Of a stretch of DNA of 16,664 nucleotides, positions 1 to 6,085 are shown piece after piece. The stretch is from RFPI01 sp964398195 (GTDB taxonomy: Bacteria; Pseudomonadota; Gammaproteobacteria; Burkholderiales; Methylophilaceae). The notes beneath the pieces were generated by a model, which was given only the letters and a program-made list of their open reading frames with translations, was not told where the DNA came from and made no database searches. Made by a program: the position numbers and the translations under genes. Positions within the stretch are counted from its first letter, which is position 1. Each line of letters opens with the position of its first letter. The stretch lies in NCBI GenBank assembly GCA_964398195.1, contig CAYNLW010000028.1:1-16664 (forward strand), in the 5' to 3' direction.

Positions 1-41
1 AGCTTTACGCATAAAAAACTAAATTCTCCATTAAGGACAGT

Positions 42-245
42 ATGTATATCATTGCCATCGGCTGGTTATATGTCACATTTATCATGGCCATCAGCGAAAC
101 CAGCGTGGTAGCAGGCGTAATGACCTTTGTATTTTATGGCCTACTGCCCTGTAGCCTATTGCTATGGATACTGGGCAGCAAACGGCGCCGTTCAGTCAAA
201 CAAGGTCTTGCTCAACCAGACCGACGCGATCCCCAAGCCGATTAA
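42..245 (+). CDS. Small conserved-type inner-membrane protein, function unknown
   Basis: This 67-residue protein has two hydrophobic segments, at about residues 2-18 and 22-44, followed by a basic KRRR cluster near residue 47 and a hydrophilic tail. This suggests a two-helix membrane protein with a cytoplasmic C-terminus by the positive-inside rule. An AAGGA ribosome-binding site lies about six bases before the ATG. It resembles short hypothetical membrane proteins that I recall from betaproteobacteria, which carry a similar start (MYxIAIxWLYV) and an ETSVVAG motif; this is from memory, not a search. The last 54 bases overlap the 3' end of the ZIP transporter gene on the other strand, so the polar tail may be a later extension. 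No function can be assigned. Confidence 0.75.
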   Translation: MYIIAIGWLYVTFIMAISETSVVAGVMTFVFYGLLPCSLLLWILGSKRRRSVKQGLAQPDRRDPQAD

Positions 246-1067
246 ACTCACTTGCGCCAAGGTGGCTTTTAACTCGGTGCGCTTATGCAAACCGGGGATT
301 AAATCTGCCACCGCCACATACAGCATGCTGGCCGCCGCCAAGCCCAATATAGTGGGCACCCAAGTATTCACTTGCTGCAGGGCAAAATAGGCCAGCACCC
401 CGCCCACCACAGTCGCCAAACTAGAATATAAATTAAATAACAAAGCCTGTTTTCGGCTATAGCCGGAATGCAACAGAATCAAAAAATCACCCACTTCTTG
501 CGGAATTTCATGCGCGATAATGGCGAACGCGGTCACAAAGCCCAAGCGCTGGTCCAGCATAAACGCGGCGGCGATTAAGATGCCATCGACAAAATTATGA
601 AAGGTATCACCAAACATAATCATCATGCCGCTACGGCCGTGGTCATGGCCTTGATGCTGGGCGTGTTGATGACTGTGCGAATGAGTCGCTGGGGCAAAAC
701 GATATTTGCTGCTTAAAGGTTTATCTTGTTGGCTACATTCTTGCTCGCTATGCGGCGCATGCGCTTCGCAATGGTCGCCATGACAGTGGCGCCATAACAC
801 CAACTTTTCTAGGATAAAAAATAGCAAGATGCCGATTAACACCGTGCTGGCCATAGACTCGGCAGAACTAGCCAGCTCAAAAGCGTGCGGCAAAATTTCT
901 AAGAACACCGCTCCCAACATGGCGCCTATGGCATAGCTGACCAGCACTGGAATCCAATGCGCTTGGGTATTCAGCGCGAATAAAGCGGCGCACAACACAC
1001 TTAAAGTGCCGCCCACTAGGCTGACTAGCAAAATATTTGTGAGCGGGGAATCCAGCATGGGCGACAT
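192..1067 (-). CDS. ZIP family divalent metal transporter
   Basis: A 291-residue polytopic membrane protein of the ZIP (zinc/iron permease) family, which moves Zn2+ or related divalent metals into the cytoplasm. Hydrophobic helices occur near residues 12-32, 40-57 and 74-91. They are followed by a histidine-rich cytoplasmic loop (about residues 94-144, many HSH/HQH/HDH clusters) typical of ZIP metal-sensing loops. The two metal-site helices follow: HNFVDG at 157-162 and HEIPQE at 186-191, the standard TM4/TM5 signatures. Length is normal for bacterial ZIPs. The first Met is used; a weak AGGA lies about 11 bases upstream, and Met4 is an alternative start. It lies 69 bases downstream of pgeF on the same strand but has its own TATAAT box. 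The substrate metal cannot be read from sequence. Confidence 0.93.
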   Translation of the reverse strand: MSPMLDSPLTNILLVSLVGGTLSVLCAALFALNTQAHWIPVLVSYAIGAMLGAVFLEILPHAFELASSAESMASTVLIGILLFFILEKLVLWRHCHGDHCEAHAPHSEQECSQQDKPLSSKYRFAPATHSHSHQHAQHQGHDHGRSGMMIMFGDTFHNFVDGILIAAAFMLDQRLGFVTAFAIIAHEIPQEVGDFLILLHSGYSRKQALLFNLYSSLATVVGGVLAYFALQQVNTWVPTILGLAAASMLYVAVADLIPGLHKRTELKATLAQVSLIGLGIASVWLSKTLFD

Positions 1068-1112
1068 CGATGATTGATCCTGTATTTGAGCGGACGATTG
1101 AAAAACTGCGAC

Positions 1113-1118
1113 ATTATA
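1113..1118 (-). promoter_or_regulatory. Candidate -10 box for the ZIP transporter gene
   Basis: A perfect TATAAT reads on the minus strand in the 69-base gap between pgeF and the ZIP gene. The predicted transcription start would be about 40 bases before the ATG. No good -35 hexamer lies 16-18 bases upstream, so this is only a candidate. Confidence 0.35.
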
Positions 1119-1136
1119 AACGAAGCAGGCCTAGCA

Positions 1137-1931
1137 TTATTCATCTATCCAAATGAATGTCGCCATGCGGCCGCACTGCTGGTCGCGGCGATAAGAGAAA
1201 AAACGTTGTGGGTCGCTAAAAGTGCAATACTCGCCACCGTCAATCTGGCTTAGCCCTAGCGCCTGCAGACGCATGCGCGCCAAATGATATAAATCGCATA
1301 AGTACTTATCGCCATCTGGCAAAAATGCCTGTGCCGCAGCTGGGTCGTATTGCATAAAAGCCTGCCTGACCTCCTCGCCCACTTGAAACGCCTGTGGCCC
1401 TATGGCTGGACCTAACCAAGCCATTAATTGTGCGGCAGGCAGCTGCATAGCATGCACAGTGGCTTCTAAAATACCCTGCGCCAAGCCGCGCCAACCAGCG
1501 TGTGCAGCCGCGACTGCCGAGCCAGCGCGGTCGCACAATAATACTGGCAAACAGTCTGCCGTCATTACCACGCATACCTGCTGTGACAAGCTTGCCACAC
1601 AAGCATCTGCCTGCAGATCTGGCTGGTAATACGCTGCTTGCTGCACGGTCGCGCTATGGGTTTGTGTTAGCCATAGTGGCTGATTGGGTAAATACTTCAA
1701 CAAGCGCTGGCGATTGCTTTGCACCGCCGCGCTTTGGTCGCCCACATGCGTGCCTAAATTCATCGTATCAAACGGCGGCTGACTGACACCGCCTAGGCGC
1801 GTGGTCTGCAAGGCTTTGACCCTTGGCGGTGCAGGCCAATTTGGCACAATAAAATCTTGTCCAACGGGCTCGCTAGCGGAATGGCTAGGCGCATGGGCTG
1901 GACTAGTGGCTAGACTATTCGACATGCTCAT
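1137..1931 (-). CDS. pgeF: Peptidoglycan editing factor / multicopper-like purine nucleoside phosphorylase family (YfiH)
   Basis: A protein of the YfiH/DUF152 family, known as PgeF for its role in keeping peptidoglycan stem peptides correct and also described as a purine nucleoside phosphorylase/laccase-like enzyme. It has the family metal-site residues: His in TQTHSA (residue 92), Cys in MTADCLP (127) and His in HAGWRG (144), followed by GPAIGP. Numbering uses the chosen start. The frame is open to 1967, but the extra N-terminus (TTMMKWLMKVM) is only the out-of-frame reading of the acidic rluD tail. The ATG at 1931 is chosen because GAAGG lies five bases before it; ATGs at 1934 and 1925 are alternatives. 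It overlaps rluD by 17 bases, so it is probably translationally coupled. The product is 264 residues, slightly longer than E. coli YfiH. Confidence 0.93.
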   Translation of the reverse strand: MSMSNSLATSPAHAPSHSASEPVGQDFIVPNWPAPPRVKALQTTRLGGVSQPPFDTMNLGTHVGDQSAAVQSNRQRLLKYLPNQPLWLTQTHSATVQQAAYYQPDLQADACVASLSQQVCVVMTADCLPVLLCDRAGSAVAAAHAGWRGLAQGILEATVHAMQLPAAQLMAWLGPAIGPQAFQVGEEVRQAFMQYDPAAAQAFLPDGDKYLCDLYHLARMRLQALGLSQIDGGEYCTFSDPQRFFSYRRDQQCGRMATFIWIDE

Positions 1932-3000
1932 CATCACCTTCATCAGCCACTTCATCATCGTCGTCATCTAGCCAGTCGTCCTCATCAGCCTCATACCATT
2001 GCGCCTCATCGTCGTGCATGTCTAACTCAAAAGCCGCCGCCTGCAAGCTTTGTTCTTGCCGCATCAAATCCAACAACTGCTTCATATCGTCAGCGAGCTC
2101 GATTTGCCATTCCATAGGCTGTTGCGTTACTGGATGTAGCAAGCCTAATTTAATCGCATGCAAAGCCTGACGGGGAAATTGTTGCACTTGTTGCGCCAAC
2201 TCAGCCGACATCAAACGCATAGGCACGATGCCACGGTAGCCATATAGCGCGTCGCCCACGATAGGCGCTTTAAGATATTGCATATGCACACGAATCTGAT
2301 GGGTACGGCCAGTTTGCAACATACAGCGCAGATAGGTATGCACGCCAAATCTTTCCAGCACCTCATAATGCGTGACTGCTGGCTTGCCCATGCGGTTCAC
2401 CGCCATGCGCGTGCGTTGCGTGGGGTGGCGACCTATAGGCTGATCCACCATACCATTGCGCCAAATCTGTCCCCACACGATAGTGCGATATTCGCGCTTG
2501 ACGGTTCTGGCCTGTAACTGACGCACCAAGTCGGTTTGCGCTGGCAAGGTTTTAGCCACCACCAACAAACCGCTAGTATCTTTATCCAAGCGATGCACAA
2601 TGCCCGCACGCGGAATTTGCTGCAGTTCAGGCGCATGATGCAATAAGCCATTCAACAGCGTGCCGCTCCAGTTGCCGGCAGCAGGATGCACCACCATGCC
2701 AGCTGGCTTATTAATCACCAAAATCGCCTCATCTTCATACACGATATTCAGCGCGATTGCCTCAGCAGCAAAAGCATTCTGTTGCGGATTCGCCTGCACC
2801 TGCACCGCCACCTGATCACCTAACCACACTTTGCTTTTGGCGCTAGCCAGCGCACCATTTAACAGCACATGCTCAGCCTTAATCCAAGCCTGCAAACGCG
2901 AGCGCGAATGCTCCGGCAGCAAGCCCTGCAAAGCCTGATCCAAGCGCATGCCGCTATATTGTTGGGGGATAGTCAGAATAATAGGTTGGGAATTGCTCAT
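1915..3000 (-). CDS. rluD: 23S rRNA pseudouridine(1911/1915/1917) synthase
   Basis: RluA-family pseudouridine synthase, most likely RluD, which isomerises uridines in helix 69 of 23S rRNA. An N-terminal S4 RNA-binding domain lies at about residues 17-60 (MRLDQAL...HSRSRLQAWI). It is followed by the catalytic domain with HRLDKDTSG, whose Asp (139) is the catalytic residue, and the RTHQIRVH motif. The gene pair with pgeF, divergent from bamD, is the conserved proteobacterial arrangement and supports RluD over RluC. The unusual part is the C-terminus: residues 325-361 form a tail in which 22 of 37 residues are Asp or Glu. This makes the protein about 35 residues longer than E. coli RluD, and the tail codons also hold the ribosome-binding site of pgeF. 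Confidence 0.95.
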   Translation of the reverse strand: MSNSQPIILTIPQQYSGMRLDQALQGLLPEHSRSRLQAWIKAEHVLLNGALASAKSKVWLGDQVAVQVQANPQQNAFAAEAIALNIVYEDEAILVINKPAGMVVHPAAGNWSGTLLNGLLHHAPELQQIPRAGIVHRLDKDTSGLLVVAKTLPAQTDLVRQLQARTVKREYRTIVWGQIWRNGMVDQPIGRHPTQRTRMAVNRMGKPAVTHYEVLERFGVHTYLRCMLQTGRTHQIRVHMQYLKAPIVGDALYGYRGIVPMRLMSAELAQQVQQFPRQALHAIKLGLLHPVTQQPMEWQIELADDMKQLLDLMRQEQSLQAAAFELDMHDDEAQWYEADEDDWLDDDDDEVADEGDDEHVE

Positions 3001-3088
3001 CGGTTATAATTCAAATCTTTAGGGTTGTACGGTTAACAGGCTATGGCAGCAAATCTGCCGCCATCAAGATAGTAGAAAGACGAAACAG
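3001..3088. promoter_or_regulatory. Divergent rluD/bamD promoter region
   Basis: An 88-base gap separates the starts of rluD (-) and bamD (+). TATAAT reads on the plus strand at 3005-3010, and the overlapping TATAAC on the minus strand lies only two bases from the rluD ATG. Neither has a convincing -35. In the bamD leader, ATGGCAG (3043-3049) can pair with CTGCC/GCCAT at 3055-3064 to form a small hairpin. Promoter assignment is tentative. Confidence 0.4.
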
Positions 3089-3889
3089 ATGAGATACAGT
3101 TTAGCTTTTTTTGTGCTGCTTTGGCTGAGTGGATGCAGTATTTTTGGCGCACCCACCGAGTTGGACGAAACTAAAAACTGGAATGCCGACCGCATTTATA
3201 ATCAGGCTGCGCAAAAAGTTAGAGATAGAGATTTTGATAAGGCATTGAAATATTTCAGAATTATTGAAGCTCGCTACCCTCACGGCAAATACGCTACGCA
3301 ATCTCAGCTAGAAACCGCTTATGTTTACTACAAGAAAAATGACCCCGGCTCATGTATCGCCGCCGCCGAGCGCTTCATCAAATTGCACCCTAATCACCCC
3401 AACGTCGATTACGCCTATTACATTCGCGGCCTAGCCAGCTTCAAAGAACGCACCATCGTTGAAAAAGCCACGCAACAAGAGGTCAACGACCGCGACCCAA
3501 GAACCATGAACAACTCTTTCCAAGCCCTAAAAGAGCTGGTAACGCGCTTCCCGGATAGCAAATATGCCAAAGATGCCGCACTGCGCATGACCTACCTAGT
3601 AAACGCCCTAGCCGGCCACGAAATGCACGTCGCCCGCTACTACATGAAGCGCGGCGCCTATCTAGCTGCCGTCAACCGTTGCAAATACGTTTTAGAAAAC
3701 TACCCCGACTCTAACAGCAACGAAGAAGCCCTAGTTGTCATGATTAGCGCCTACGACAACATCGGCATGCAAGACCTAAAAGAAGACGCCATGCGGGTAC
3801 TCAAAGCCAACTACCCACAAAGCGCCTTCCTAGACAAAGACTACAAACAAGACAAACGCGACTGGTGGCGGTTCTGGGATAGCCTGTAA
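3089..3889 (+). CDS. bamD: Outer membrane protein assembly factor BamD
   Basis: A lipoprotein subunit of the BAM complex, which folds beta-barrel proteins into the outer membrane (also called ComL/YfiO). A short signal peptide ends in the lipobox LSGC with the lipidated cysteine at residue 16. The next residue is Ser, so there is no Asp+2 inner-membrane retention signal and outer-membrane sorting is expected. The mature part is a run of TPR-like helical repeats, including YNQAAQKVRDRDFDKALKYF and RYPHGKYATQSQLETAYVYY. At 266 residues the length is normal. It is divergent from rluD as in many proteobacteria. The only weak ribosome-binding site is AGAAAG. Codon choice changes within the gene: Asn is 4 AAT to 1 AAC before about 3395, then 11 AAC to 0 AAT after it. 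Confidence 0.95.
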   Translation: MRYSLAFFVLLWLSGCSIFGAPTELDETKNWNADRIYNQAAQKVRDRDFDKALKYFRIIEARYPHGKYATQSQLETAYVYYKKNDPGSCIAAAERFIKLHPNHPNVDYAYYIRGLASFKERTIVEKATQQEVNDRDPRTMNNSFQALKELVTRFPDSKYAKDAALRMTYLVNALAGHEMHVARYYMKRGAYLAAVNRCKYVLENYPDSNSNEEALVVMISAYDNIGMQDLKEDAMRVLKANYPQSAFLDKDYKQDKRDWWRFWDSL

Positions 3890-3903
3890 TCCACAACCCC
3901 ACC

Positions 3904-3925
3904 CCATCATACTGCGCGCAGTCGC
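3904..3925. repeat. Partial copy of the dRS3-like repeat end
   Basis: The 19 bases TCATACTGCGCGCAGTCGC (3907-3925) recur exactly at 4085-4103. The core ACTGCGCGCAGT is a perfect 12-base palindrome. This copy lacks the partner ending in CCAG, so it looks like a remnant. It starts 18 bases after the bamD stop. Confidence 0.8.
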
Positions 3926-3930
3926 CCTAC

Positions 3931-4061
3931 ATTCCCCTCTGCGGAGGGGCTGGCACGTATGTGCCCGGGGTGGTCGCGCCGACAGGCGCATAAAACAGAT
4001 AGGCGGCTTGCGCCGCAACCACCCCCACGCGACAAGCGCGCTCCCCTCCGCAGAGTGGAAT
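3931..4061. repeat. 131-bp palindromic repeat element with 19-bp terminal inverted repeats and chained hairpins
   Basis: The ends ATTCCCCTCTGCGGAGGGG (3931-3949) and the complement of 4043-4061 match at 18 of 19 positions. Inside is a chain of small perfect hairpins with 4-base loops: CCCCTC-TGCG-GAGGGG (3934-3949), GGCAC-GTAT-GTGCC (3952-3965), GCGCC-GACA-GGCGC (3976-3989) and GCGGC-TTGC-GCCGC (4003-4016). The last two are enclosed by GGGGTGGT (3967-3974) pairing with ACCACCCC (4018-4025). This resembles a MITE-like or REP-like non-autonomous intergenic repeat. Weak open frames across it on the minus strand are not credible genes. No clear target-site duplication is visible. Confidence 0.75.
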
Positions 4062-4081
4062 TAAAACCAAAAGCCCCAACC

Positions 4082-4186
4082 CCGTCATACTGCGCGCAGT
4101 CGCAGAATCCAGGACAAAACCAATAAGGTATTTTTTCCTTATTTAATGCCAACGCCACTGGATACCGACTTTCGTCGGTATGACGG
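4082..4186. repeat. Inverted pair of dRS3-like palindromes (105-bp element)
   Basis: The element opens with CCGTCATAC (4082-4090) and closes with its complement GTATGACGG (4178-4186). ATCCAG (4107-4112) and CTGGAT (4158-4163) form an inner inverted pair. Each end carries its own hairpin: ACTGCGCGCAGT (4089-4100), and ATACCGACTTTCGTCGGTAT (4161-4180) with 8-base arms and a 4-base loop. The layout CCGTC-palindrome-CCAG is the same as the neisserial dRS3 repeat family (ATTCCC-N8-GGGAAT with similar flanks). The resemblance is from knowledge of that family; membership is inferred. Confidence 0.7.
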
Positions 4187-4203
4187 AGAATGGGGGCATG
4201 AAT

Positions 4204-4234
4204 AAAAAAAGAGAGCCTAGGCTCTCTTTTTTTT
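4204..4234. terminator. Bidirectional intrinsic terminator between bamD and the cupin gene
   Basis: A perfect 16-base palindrome GAGAGCCTAGGCTCTC (4211-4226) is preceded by seven A and followed by eight T, so it gives a GC-containing stem plus a U tract on both strands. It lies in the convergent gap between bamD and the cupin gene and can end transcripts from either side. Confidence 0.85.
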
Positions 4235-4252
4235 ATGTAATCCGCAGTTGGA

Positions 4253-4528
4253 TTAGAAATGCTTGTAGTGTTTTTTTAGTTGTTTGGTGACTTCCCATTG
4301 CGATTTTAGGCCGCGTGGGAATTCTACGTAGTCGCCAGCGCGGATGACTACTGTTTCGCCGCCGGCTGGGGTAACGTGGATTTCGCCTTCTAGTACATAG
4401 GCTTTTTCTGTCATATCAAAATCCAAAGGGAATTTTGAGGGTGGGCAGTCCCAGATATTCCAGCTGGATACGCCTAGCTCTTCTAGTTTCTCTTTGCTTG
4501 GATTGTGGTCGATGATAATTTGCGTCAT
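4253..4528 (-). CDS. Small single-domain cupin protein (DUF861/ureidoglycine-aminohydrolase-type cupin fold)
   Basis: A 91-residue protein that is a single cupin barrel. The pattern KAYVLEGEIHVTPAGGETVVIRAGDYVEFPRG carries the cupin motif 1-like VLEGEIHV and motif 2-like GDYVEFP, and an N-terminal WxIWDCPPSKFPLDFD resembles the RmlC-like small cupins annotated as 'cupin domain' or EutQ/DUF861. The canonical His metal ligands of motif 1 are not evident (Lys/Tyr occupy that stretch), so metal binding is uncertain. GAGGAAAAA lies just upstream of the ATG and is a good ribosome-binding site. It is a monocistronic minus-strand gene between the tRNA terminator and the bidirectional terminator. No substrate can be named. 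Confidence 0.85.
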   Translation of the reverse strand: MTQIIIDHNPSKEKLEELGVSSWNIWDCPPSKFPLDFDMTEKAYVLEGEIHVTPAGGETVVIRAGDYVEFPRGLKSQWEVTKQLKKHYKHF

Positions 4529-4584
4529 GCTTTTTCCTCTATTGGTTAAATCAATACTGATGCCGAATTGGGCAGCTTGATTAC

Positions 4585-4608
4585 AAAAAAAAAACTGCTA
4601 GTGCAGTT
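4585..4608 (-). terminator. Terminator of the tRNA-Ser transcript
   Basis: On the minus strand AACTGC-ACTA-GCAGTT forms a six-base stem (4593-4598 with 4603-4608), followed by a run of about ten T. It lies 43 bases downstream of the tRNA 3' end and before the cupin gene. Confidence 0.8.
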
Positions 4609-4650
4609 ATAGATGGGATAGCGTTTAGGCTGGCTATCCGGTTAAAAATT

Positions 4651-4740
4651 TGGCGGAAGAGGTGAGATTCGAACTCACGGAGGGCGTGAACCCTCGACAG
4701 TTTTCAAGACTGTTGCATTAAACCGCTCTGCCACTCTTCC
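4651..4740 (-). tRNA. tRNA-Ser(UGA)
   Basis: A 90-base type II tRNA with encoded 3' CCA. The acceptor stem GGAAGAG pairs with CTCTTCC. The T-arm GTGAGTTCGAATCTCAC is complete. The anticodon loop CTTGAAA (complement of 4701-4708 region) places UGA as the anticodon (4704-4706), reading UCA and other UCN codons. The long variable arm (CGAGGGTTC...GCCCTCC) is the hallmark of serine tRNAs. It is transcribed from an extended -10 promoter overlapping the end of def and ends at a hairpin terminator. Confidence 0.97.
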
Positions 4741-4789
4741 AAAGATTAATTCACTAACGCGAGCTAAATGCCAATCGCGAAAGCGCGGC

Positions 4790-4798
4790 ATTATAGCA
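4790..4798 (-). promoter_or_regulatory. Extended -10 promoter of tRNA-Ser with GC-rich discriminator
   Basis: The minus strand reads TGCTATAAT, a perfect extended -10 (TGn-TATAAT). It is followed directly by GCCGCGC, a GC-rich discriminator as seen in stringently controlled stable-RNA promoters. No consensus -35 lies at the right distance, which fits an extended -10 type. The predicted start is near 4783, giving a leader of about 43 bases that contains the small hairpin CGCG-CTTT-CGCG (4776-4787). Confidence 0.6.
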
Positions 4799-4803
4799 TC
4801 AAA

Positions 4804-5337
4804 TTAATCATCTGCTATATCTGAGCCGGGAAAAAGCACCTCGGTGTAGCCAAACTGGCGCATATCGCGGATGCGCATGGGATACAAGATGCCGTCTAGA
4901 TGATCACATTCGTGTTGCACCACGCGGGCGTGGAAACCGGAAACTAATCTATCTATGGGCTGACCCAAAGGGTCGAAGCCGGTGTAGTGCAGACGGGTAT
5001 AACGCGGCACGATACCGCGCATTCCGGGCACCGATAGGCAGCCTTCCCAGCCGTCTTCCATGTGCTCGCCCACGGGCTTTAATACGGGGTTAATCAAGAT
5101 GGTATAAGGCACTTGTTCTGCGTCTGGATAGCGCGGGTTGGCGCCTACGCCAAAAATCACCACCCTTAGACTGACGCCTATCTGTGGCGCGGCGATACCG
5201 GCGCCATTCATATGCGCCATGGTGTCTTGCATATCTTGTATCAGACTATGCAATTCAGGCGTATCAAACTGTTGCACTGGCTGCGCCACTTGCAATAACA
5301 GCGGGTCGCCCATGCGTAAAACTGGTCTAATCGCCAT
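4804..5337 (-). CDS. def: Peptide deformylase
   Basis: This enzyme removes the formyl group from the N-terminal Met of new proteins at the ribosome. All three signature motifs are present: GAGIAAPQ (residues 45-52), EGCLS (98-102, metal ligand Cys100) and HECDH (142-146, two His ligands and the catalytic Glu). At 177 residues the length is normal. AGGTGG lies about eight bases before the ATG. The start overlaps the phosphorylase gene by 11 bases, so the two are co-transcribed and probably translationally coupled. It is not next to fmt or dprA, the common bacterial neighbours, so it could be a second deformylase copy; the window cannot tell. Confidence 0.96.
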   Translation of the reverse strand: MAIRPVLRMGDPLLLQVAQPVQQFDTPELHSLIQDMQDTMAHMNGAGIAAPQIGVSLRVVIFGVGANPRYPDAEQVPYTILINPVLKPVGEHMEDGWEGCLSVPGMRGIVPRYTRLHYTGFDPLGQPIDRLVSGFHARVVQHECDHLDGILYPMRIRDMRQFGYTEVLFPGSDIADD

Positions 5338-6085
5338 GCAATATCACCACCTGTTCAATCATGCTACAAATTTTGCCTATGGTTTGCTGCAAGGTTTTGC
5401 CCATATCTTCATAGCTAACTTGGTGTTTGCTATCTCCCCTACCCGCCGCATGGTTAGCCACTGGGCATAGCGCGGCATAACGGATATCCAATTCCCGAGC
5501 CAGCGCGCATTCCGGCATACCGGTCATGCCCACGATAGTGGCGCCATCACGCTCTAGTCTATTGATTTCGGCGGCAGTTTCTAGTCTTGGTCCTTGCATG
5601 GCAGCATACACCCCACCATTGACCAAAGGCAGATTGACGCGCTGCGCTGCCTGAATGCAGAGTGCGCGCATTTCTACGCTATACGGCTCAGTAAAATCAA
5701 CATGGGTAACGCCGGCCAGCTCTTGGCATTCATGTCCATCAAAAAAGGTATGTTTGCGACCATAGGTGTAATCAATTAATTGGTCAGGCAACACGATATC
5801 GCCAGCATTTAAGCCAGCGGTAATAGAACCCACCGCCGACACTGCGACGATATTGCGCACACCCACCGAGTGTAAAGCCCAAATATTGGCGCGGTAATTG
5901 ACCGCATTGGGCGGGATAGTATGGCCACTGCCGTGGCGTGGCAAAAAGGCCAGCGTGCGTCCCGACACTTCGCCCAAGGTGACCGGCCCAGAGGGCTCAC
6001 CATAAGGGGTGCGAATAATTTGTCGTTGGGTAATTTTTAAATCCGCAAATGCGGTTAAGCCTGTACCGCCAATAATTCCTATCAT
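5327..6085 (-). CDS. mtnP: S-methyl-5'-thioinosine / 5'-thioadenosine phosphorylase (MTAP/PNP family)
   Basis: It phosphorolyses 5'-methylthio-nucleosides left over from polyamine synthesis or SAM use, releasing the base and methylthioribose-1-phosphate. Family features are the phosphate-binding GGTGL (residues 6-10), RHG (50-52), NYRANIWAL (63-71), QGPRLET (164-170) and GMTGMPE (186-192). Around residue 210 the protein reads PVANHAAG, with Asn where 6-aminopurine-specific MTAP enzymes have Asp. This is like the Pseudomonas methylthioinosine phosphorylase, so methylthioinosine is the likelier substrate. The frame is open to a TTG at 6130, but MIGIIGGTGL begins at the ATG at 6085 with GAGAGAGA just upstream; the product is then 252 residues, typical of the family. 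It is divergent from hpnC and overlaps def. Confidence 0.9.
   Translation of the reverse strand: MIGIIGGTGLTAFADLKITQRQIIRTPYGEPSGPVTLGEVSGRTLAFLPRHGSGHTIPPNAVNYRANIWALHSVGVRNIVAVSAVGSITAGLNAGDIVLPDQLIDYTYGRKHTFFDGHECQELAGVTHVDFTEPYSVEMRALCIQAAQRVNLPLVNGGVYAAMQGPRLETAAEINRLERDGATIVGMTGMPECALARELDIRYAALCPVANHAAGRGDSKHQVSYEDMGKTLQQTIGKICSMIEQVVILHGD

Noticed and set aside
1100..1125. Zur operator upstream of the ZIP gene
   Set aside because: The sequence around TATAATG is not symmetric enough to match the Zur inverted repeat.
1306..1786. Open frames opposite or offset to pgeF on both strands
   Set aside because: Shadows of pgeF with Cys/Arg/Ala-rich unstructured translations and no start signals.
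1932..1967. N-terminal extension of PgeF
   Set aside because: The added residues are an out-of-frame reading of the acidic rluD tail; the ribosome-binding site points to 1931.
2998..3010. Leaderless rluD mRNA from TATAAC
   Set aside because: The box is only two bases from the ATG, too close for transcription to begin at the start codon.
3907..4158. Minus-strand open frame across the intergenic repeats
   Set aside because: It follows the palindromic repeats, is low-complexity and Gly/Arg/Cys-rich, has no ribosome-binding site and resembles no family.
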